Below, piece by piece: positions 22,184 through 25,807 of a stretch of 25,807 nucleotides of DNA; positions within the stretch are counted from its first letter, which is position 1, and every line of letters begins with the position of its first letter. Source of the DNA: JANXVY01 sp034408685 (GTDB lineage Bacteria > Pseudomonadota > Alphaproteobacteria > Rhizobiales > Hyphomicrobiaceae); contig JAWXCP010000092.1 in assembly GCA_034408685.1 (NCBI GenBank), forward strand, positions 1 through 25,807, given 5' to 3'. A program made the position numbers and the translations under genes. The notes below the pieces were generated by a model. It was given only the letters and a program-made list of their open reading frames with translations, searched no databases and had not been told where the DNA came from.

Positions 22184-23119
22184 ATGCGCATCGTCTTCAT
22201 GGGCACGCCTGACTTCTCCGTGCCAACGCTGCGCGCGCTGGCGGACGCCGGTCACGAGATCGTCGCGGTCTACTCGCAGCCACCGCGTAAGGCTGGACGC
22301 GGGATGGCCGAGACCAAAGGCGCGGTCCACGTGTTCGCCGAGGCGCGCGGGTTGCCGGTGTCGACGCCGTTATCGCTGAAGTCGGCCGAGGCCCAGGCAG
22401 CGTTCGTCGCGCACAATGCCGACGCCGCCGTCGTCGTCGCCTACGGCCTGCTGCTGCCCCGCGCGATCCTCGATTGCCCGCGTCACGGATGCTACAACTT
22501 GCATGCATCGAAACTACCGCGCTGGCGCGGAGCCGCGCCGATCCAGCGCGCAATCATGGCCGGTGACACCGAGACGGCGGCGATGGTCATGCACATGGAC
22601 GTCGGTCTCGATACCGGGCCGGTGTGCGCCGCCCGCGCGATGCCAATTGGCCGGGACACCACCGCCGACGAACTCCACGACGCGTTGTCGGCCGACGGTG
22701 CGCAGCTGATGGCCCAGACCATGGCCGATCTCGCCTCCGGCCGCTTGCGTGCGGTTGCGCAGGCCACGGACGGCATCACCTACGCCGCAAAGATCGACAA
22801 GGCCGAGACCCGCATCGATTTCGCCCGCACGTCCGCCGCGGTCCACAACCATGTTCGCGGGCTGTCACCGTTTCCTGGCGCGTGGTTCGAAGCCGGGGCT
22901 GACGGCAAACGCGAACGCATCAAGGTCCTGCGCACCTCGCGCGACGGCTTCTCCGAGACGCCACTGGGCCAGCCCGGCGAGACGATCGACGACGCTGGTG
23001 CCATTGCGTGTGTGACCGGAGCCGTCCGGCTCGTCGAGGTCCAGCGCGCCGGTAAGCGGCCCCAAGAGGCGGCGGAGTTTTTGCGCGGCTTCCCGCTGCC
23101 GCGCGGTACGCAACACTAG
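22184..23119 (+). CDS. fmt: Methionyl-tRNA formyltransferase
   Basis: The enzyme formylates Met-tRNA for translation initiation, using 10-formyltetrahydrofolate. The 311-residue product begins MRIVFMGTPDFSVPTLRAL and has the catalytic triad N105, H107 (NLHASKLPRWRGAAPIQRAI) and D143 (MDVGLDTGP). The C-terminal domain follows (about 210-310). The open frame extends upstream through the right heptamer arm to 21911, but those residues are translated repeats and the family start is the ATG at 22184. No Shine-Dalgarno sequence precedes this ATG (CCCACCACACC). Expression may therefore depend on the long array-bearing leader or on a leaderless transcript. Confidence 0.96.
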   Translation: MRIVFMGTPDFSVPTLRALADAGHEIVAVYSQPPRKAGRGMAETKGAVHVFAEARGLPVSTPLSLKSAEAQAAFVAHNADAAVVVAYGLLLPRAILDCPRHGCYNLHASKLPRWRGAAPIQRAIMAGDTETAAMVMHMDVGLDTGPVCAARAMPIGRDTTADELHDALSADGAQLMAQTMADLASGRLRAVAQATDGITYAAKIDKAETRIDFARTSAAVHNHVRGLSPFPGAWFEAGADGKRERIKVLRTSRDGFSETPLGQPGETIDDAGAIACVTGAVRLVEVQRAGKRPQEAAEFLRGFPLPRGTQH

Positions 23120-23262
23120 CCAATGGGCTCGCGGACGGGTGTTGCTAAGCTCGCAGCATCTCCCAAGTCACCAGATTAAGTATGCTTTCCAATTGATGAA
23201 TACGTGTCTCGCGACCTAAGGTAAACCAGGACGTCGGCACCGTTTTCCGCGCGAGTTTATCC

Positions 23263-24147
23263 ATGCGTTTCCGCACCGTTCTGTTGCTTGTTGCGATGAT
23301 GGCCTTGCCATCGCTGGCGATCGCCAATGGCCGAAATTCCGCCGGCGAAATGACAAAGTCGGAGCCATGTGCAAATGCTGCCGCTGGGCGTGCGGCCAGC
23401 ACCTGTGGTCCGGGACGAGCCAGCAACAAATCGAACGCGGTCATGACGGTCGAGCGCGGCGTCCGCGTCTGGCGCATGGTCGCGAAGCCGCAGCAGCAGT
23501 TGGTTTACGCCCCGGCTGCTCAACCGGCGGTCGACGACGATACCGTTACTTCTGGCAGCGATGGCAACTCTGGTACTGCGGCGTCCGGCGGGTATCTTGG
23601 CGGCGACGCATTCACTGATGCGGTCCCGTCATACGGGCAGTCATACGGGCAGTCATACGGGCAGTCATACGGGCGGTCATACGGGCGGTCATACGGGCGG
23701 TCATACGGGCGGTCATACGGGCCATCCGCTGGGAAATACGGGCCGTCGGTCGGGCTTGGTACGGGCTCAGGCCTCGGTGGGCTCGGCGCCCAACCACTTG
23801 GTCAGCTCTCGACGCAGCCAACCTTCGGCGCGCCTTTGAGGGCCAGCCGGTTTCGGGTCGGCGACATTGCGCCCGGGAGGGCCGCCAAACACGGCGTTAC
23901 CGTCCGCGGCGGCTTCGACAGGCCTCGCTTTGTGAAACGGATGGCCGATCCGGGCAGCCGTGGCCCAGCATTCGGTTCTGGCTTGCGGCCGGGTGGCAAT
24001 ACGATTGCTATTCGCGCAAACGTTGGACCTCGGATGGGTATCGGCGGGCCTCGCATGATCGTGGGTCCGCGACGGGCTGGTCCTCGCATGATGGGCGGCG
24101 GCCCGCGTGTGGGTCGTCCCCGCATGATGCGCGGCGGCGTGCGCTGA
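23263..24147 (+). CDS. Secreted low-complexity protein with SYGQ/SYGR repeats
   Basis: The 294-residue product has a signal peptide (about 1-22, cleavage near AIA-NG). Residues 23-120 contain two Cys (36 and 48) and no recognised domain. Residues 123-154 are eight tetrapeptides, SYGQ three times, SYGR four times and SYGP once. After a Gly-rich linker comes a Phe/Arg/Gly segment, and the last 40 or so residues are GPRM/GGPRM/VGRPRMM repeats ending in RGGVR. No homologue is recognised. It should be exported and rather basic. The ribosome-binding site is weak (GAG about 11 bases upstream), but the signal peptide supports this start. Confidence 0.7.
   Translation: MRFRTVLLLVAMMALPSLAIANGRNSAGEMTKSEPCANAAAGRAASTCGPGRASNKSNAVMTVERGVRVWRMVAKPQQQLVYAPAAQPAVDDDTVTSGSDGNSGTAASGGYLGGDAFTDAVPSYGQSYGQSYGQSYGRSYGRSYGRSYGRSYGPSAGKYGPSVGLGTGSGLGGLGAQPLGQLSTQPTFGAPLRASRFRVGDIAPGRAAKHGVTVRGGFDRPRFVKRMADPGSRGPAFGSGLRPGGNTIAIRANVGPRMGIGGPRMIVGPRRAGPRMMGGGPRVGRPRMMRGGVR
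23629..23724. repeat. 12-bp tandem repeat, 8 copies, inside a coding region
   Basis: The unit TCATACGGGCRG is repeated eight times: three with CAG, four with CGG and one with CCA as the last codon. The copies are otherwise identical at DNA level, including silent positions, so the expansion is recent and the copy number is probably unstable. Confidence 0.95.
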
Positions 24148-24239
24148 GGCGGATCATCTACGCTGCAGCCCGTCTCTGATACCGGCAGTTTATTCGGCAG
24201 ACATAGGAAATTGGGTCAACCCCCGGTCGACCCGCGGCA

Positions 24240-25208
24240 TCATCGGCCGGTGACGCGTCCCAGAACCGACTTCAGCAAGCCCCATCCCCACCGCATCACG
24301 ATGAACCGGATGATCCAGCCCATCACGCCCTTGCTCTGAAAACCGAGCAGCGAACCGAGCACGTTGCGGATCGCGCTCGACAGCGGGTCGCCATCGACCT
24401 TGACATCGCCGCGTCGAATAACATCGGGCAGTGGATCGAGCGGACCGGGCTCGCGCCGACCGAAGATATCGCCGAGACCGCCGCCGTCCTGGCCGCGTCC
24501 GCCCGACCTGTCAGCCGTCCGTTCGTCTGGTGCATTGACGCCGGGAATACGCGCGCCCGGCAGCGGCAATGGGCTGCCCGCACCATAGTCGGGACTGTCG
24601 CCGCCGACCGCCACGTCCGGCGAACCTGCGATGGGACCATCGCGACCCCACTCTCCGGTCTGCCCGCCTTGACTCGATCGCCGCCTGTCAGTGGACCGCC
24701 GTGGCGCCGACCCGCGCTCGGCGCCGTCGGTATCGGCTCCGGCGTCCGATCCTGGCATGCCGGGGATGCGCTTGAGGATGTCCTGCAACCCGCCCTGGCT
24801 ACCTTTTGCCAGCGCGCCCATCACCAGCGAGGCGAGGATCGGCAGCAGTTTCTGGATCAGATCCTGGCTGACGCCGGTTTGCGATGCCGCCCGGGCGGCC
24901 AGCGCGCGGCTTTTGGCCTTGTCGCCGAAAATCGTATCGAGCACGCCGATACCTGCGGCCTCCGCCCACGGCTGCTGCGCCGCCCTTGGATGCTCAAGGA
25001 GATAGCCATGCTCGGGCTTCGCGATTTGATCGACCAAGTCGGCGACGCCGCCGCGCGACAGCGTGTTGGCCTCCATCCGCTGGGCCAAGGCCGGCAGCAC
25101 TGTTGCCAGGATTGCCTGCAGTTGCACCGGCTCAAGGCCGTATGATCGGGCCAGCGTGTCGAGCCCGTGCCCTCCGCCAGCGGTCTTTACAGTGTCGAGT
25201 ATGTTCAC
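24240..25208 (-). CDS. DUF937 (YidB-like) protein with disordered linker
   Basis: The N-terminal 150 residues or so match the DUF937/YidB pattern: a helical region with GLEPVQLQAILATVLPALAQRM, GVADLVDQI, then GVLDTIFGDKAKSRALAARAASQTGVSQDLIQKLLPILASLVMGALAKG. About 130 Gly/Asp/Arg/Pro-rich residues follow, which look unstructured. The C-terminus is hydrophobic and may anchor to a membrane (GVMGWIIRFIVMRWGWGLLKSVLG, about 296-319). The family has no defined biochemical role. The start is GTG with GAGG six bases upstream. It lies about 100 bp downstream of the partial gene at the window edge, on the same strand, so the two may be co-transcribed. Confidence 0.82.
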   Translation of the reverse strand: MNILDTVKTAGGGHGLDTLARSYGLEPVQLQAILATVLPALAQRMEANTLSRGGVADLVDQIAKPEHGYLLEHPRAAQQPWAEAAGIGVLDTIFGDKAKSRALAARAASQTGVSQDLIQKLLPILASLVMGALAKGSQGGLQDILKRIPGMPGSDAGADTDGAERGSAPRRSTDRRRSSQGGQTGEWGRDGPIAGSPDVAVGGDSPDYGAGSPLPLPGARIPGVNAPDERTADRSGGRGQDGGGLGDIFGRREPGPLDPLPDVIRRGDVKVDGDPLSSAIRNVLGSLLGFQSKGVMGWIIRFIVMRWGWGLLKSVLGRVTGR

Positions 25209-25309
25209 GTGTCGCCTCGCTATTTCTTTGCGACCCGCTTACGCCCGACGGCCGAGCCATGGAATGCGCCACATTGGAGCGCCCCGCAGCAACCGGTGCC
25301 AGCCAACCC

Positions 25310-25807
25310 TCAAGCTCCAGGCCGGCCGGTCTTCTTTGGTCGGCCGCGCCGCATCTGGCGTTCGGCGCGGCTACCGTCGTCGTTGATTTCCACTGTCCGT
25401 CCCGCTTTGCGGCCGTGGCCCGGTAACGGGGCCCCGAGCAGATCGCGGGCGGGTCCATCCTGCCGCCCCTCACCCGCGCCAAGGCCGCGTGACGCGCCAT
25501 CGCCTCTGCCCTCTCCCCGCGTACGGGGAGATGGGGAACTTTCGCCACCGACTGTAAACGTCTCTGGCTTGAACCGTGGCGGCTCTTTGCCGGCACGCGG
25601 TATCGACAGCGAGGCATGCGGACCCATCTCGTCGAGCGTCGGCTTGTGCGGGCCGCTGACCCGCTCGCCGAACGCACCACCTTTGGTGCGGTCGTCGACT
25701 TTCGGTGCGCGCGGAGCCGGGATCGCGGTCTGCTGCGGATTGCTCGGCTGGACGGGCTCGTAGCCGGTGAGGCGGCTACCTCCCCTCTCCCCGTAAAGAA
25801 CGGGGAG
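25310..25807 (-). CDS. Unrecognised protein, 3' part only
   Basis: An open minus-strand frame of 165 codons enters at the window edge and ends at 25310; its start is outside the window. The visible part has a Pro/Thr/Lys-rich region (PAPRAPKVDDRTKGGAFGE), then EMGPHASLSIPRAGKEPPRFKPETFTVGG, which looks like real conserved sequence, and a basic C-terminus (RQMRRGRPKKTGRPGA). I recognise no family. Two palindromic hairpin elements lie within the frame, adding PRTRGEGRG-like residues. Whether the part after the second hairpin was originally coding is uncertain. Confidence 0.55.
   Translation of the reverse strand, partial: LPVLYGERGGSRLTGYEPVQPSNPQQTAIPAPRAPKVDDRTKGGAFGERVSGPHKPTLDEMGPHASLSIPRAGKEPPRFKPETFTVGGESSPSPRTRGEGRGDGASRGLGAGEGRQDGPARDLLGAPLPGHGRKAGRTVEINDDGSRAERQMRRGRPKKTGRPGA
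25513..25530. repeat. CTCCCCG/CGGGGAG hairpin element, copy 1
   Basis: CTCCCCG-CGTA-CGGGGAG is a perfect hairpin with 7-bp arms. The flanks (CTCACCCGCGCC before, GATGGGGAA after) match the usual look of a longer palindromic repeat family found in many Hyphomicrobiales. It lies inside the partial open frame at the window's right end. Confidence 0.85.
25787..25807. repeat. CTCCCCG/CGGGGAG hairpin element, copy 2 (at window edge)
   Basis: The same 7-bp arms as copy 1 enclose a different 7-nt loop (TAAAGAA). The element reaches the last base of the window and probably continues beyond it. It also lies in the open frame of the partial gene. Confidence 0.8.

Noticed and set aside
23145..23477. 110-codon minus-strand open frame
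   Set aside because: It overlaps the signal-peptide region of the SYGQ-repeat protein and has no ribosome-binding site or motif of its own.

Overview
The window looks like chromosome from an alphaproteobacterium, most likely of the order Hyphomicrobiales (Rhizobiales). It is GC-rich throughout. The gene neighbourhoods are alphaproteobacterial: petA-petB-petC, map next to radC, def next to fmt, and large DUF882 and DUF937 proteins. It also carries palindromic repeats of types commonly seen in Hyphomicrobiales genomes (an AACCGGTT-centred element in two copies, and CTCCCCG/CGGGGAG hairpins). Cytochrome b and cytochrome c1 are separate genes, unlike the fused fbcH of Bradyrhizobium. No tRNA, rRNA, CRISPR array, insertion sequence or phage gene was seen.

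Layout. 1-1466 (minus): a lemA lipoprotein gene followed by a TPM-domain membrane protein cut by the window edge. 1641-5365 (plus): a type I secretion cassette made of a HlyC-like toxin-activating acyltransferase, a PrtD-type ABC transporter and a HlyD-type membrane fusion protein; no RTX substrate or TolC is in the window. 5519-7117 (minus): a CinA C-terminal amidohydrolase, a MarR regulator and a TusA-like protein. 7309-9669 (plus): an RND/MMPL exporter. 9740-10597 (plus): a small unknown protein and a retropepsin-like aspartic protease in somewhat AT-richer DNA. 10605-13428 (minus): radC, map and a patatin-like phospholipase. 13787-16595 (plus): the cytochrome bc1 operon petABC with a hairpin terminator, then mtnP (16716-17597) and a large DUF882 peptidase-like protein (17814-19670).

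19671-20305 is largely gene-free and holds two strong hairpins. A small secreted protein follows (20306-20635), then a RimB-like zinc protease on the minus strand, and def and fmt on the plus strand. Def and fmt are split by a 284-bp pair of inverted heptamer arrays. The right end holds a secreted protein with SYGQ/SYGR repeats and a GPRM-rich tail, a DUF937 protein, and the 3' part of an unrecognised gene whose reading frame contains two palindromic repeat hairpins.

How the genes fit together. The acyltransferase, ABC transporter and HlyD genes should form one secretion unit, with the acyltransferase modifying a substrate encoded elsewhere. PetABC forms the respiratory cytochrome bc1 complex. 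Map, def and fmt act at the two ends of the protein N-terminus cycle (formylation, deformylation, methionine removal). The least ordinary items are the inverted heptamer arrays in the def-fmt gap, the orphan HlyC cassette, the retropepsin pair, the hairpin pair near 20.1 kb, the 22-bp phased repeats upstream of petA, and the SYGQ/GPRM low-complexity secreted protein.
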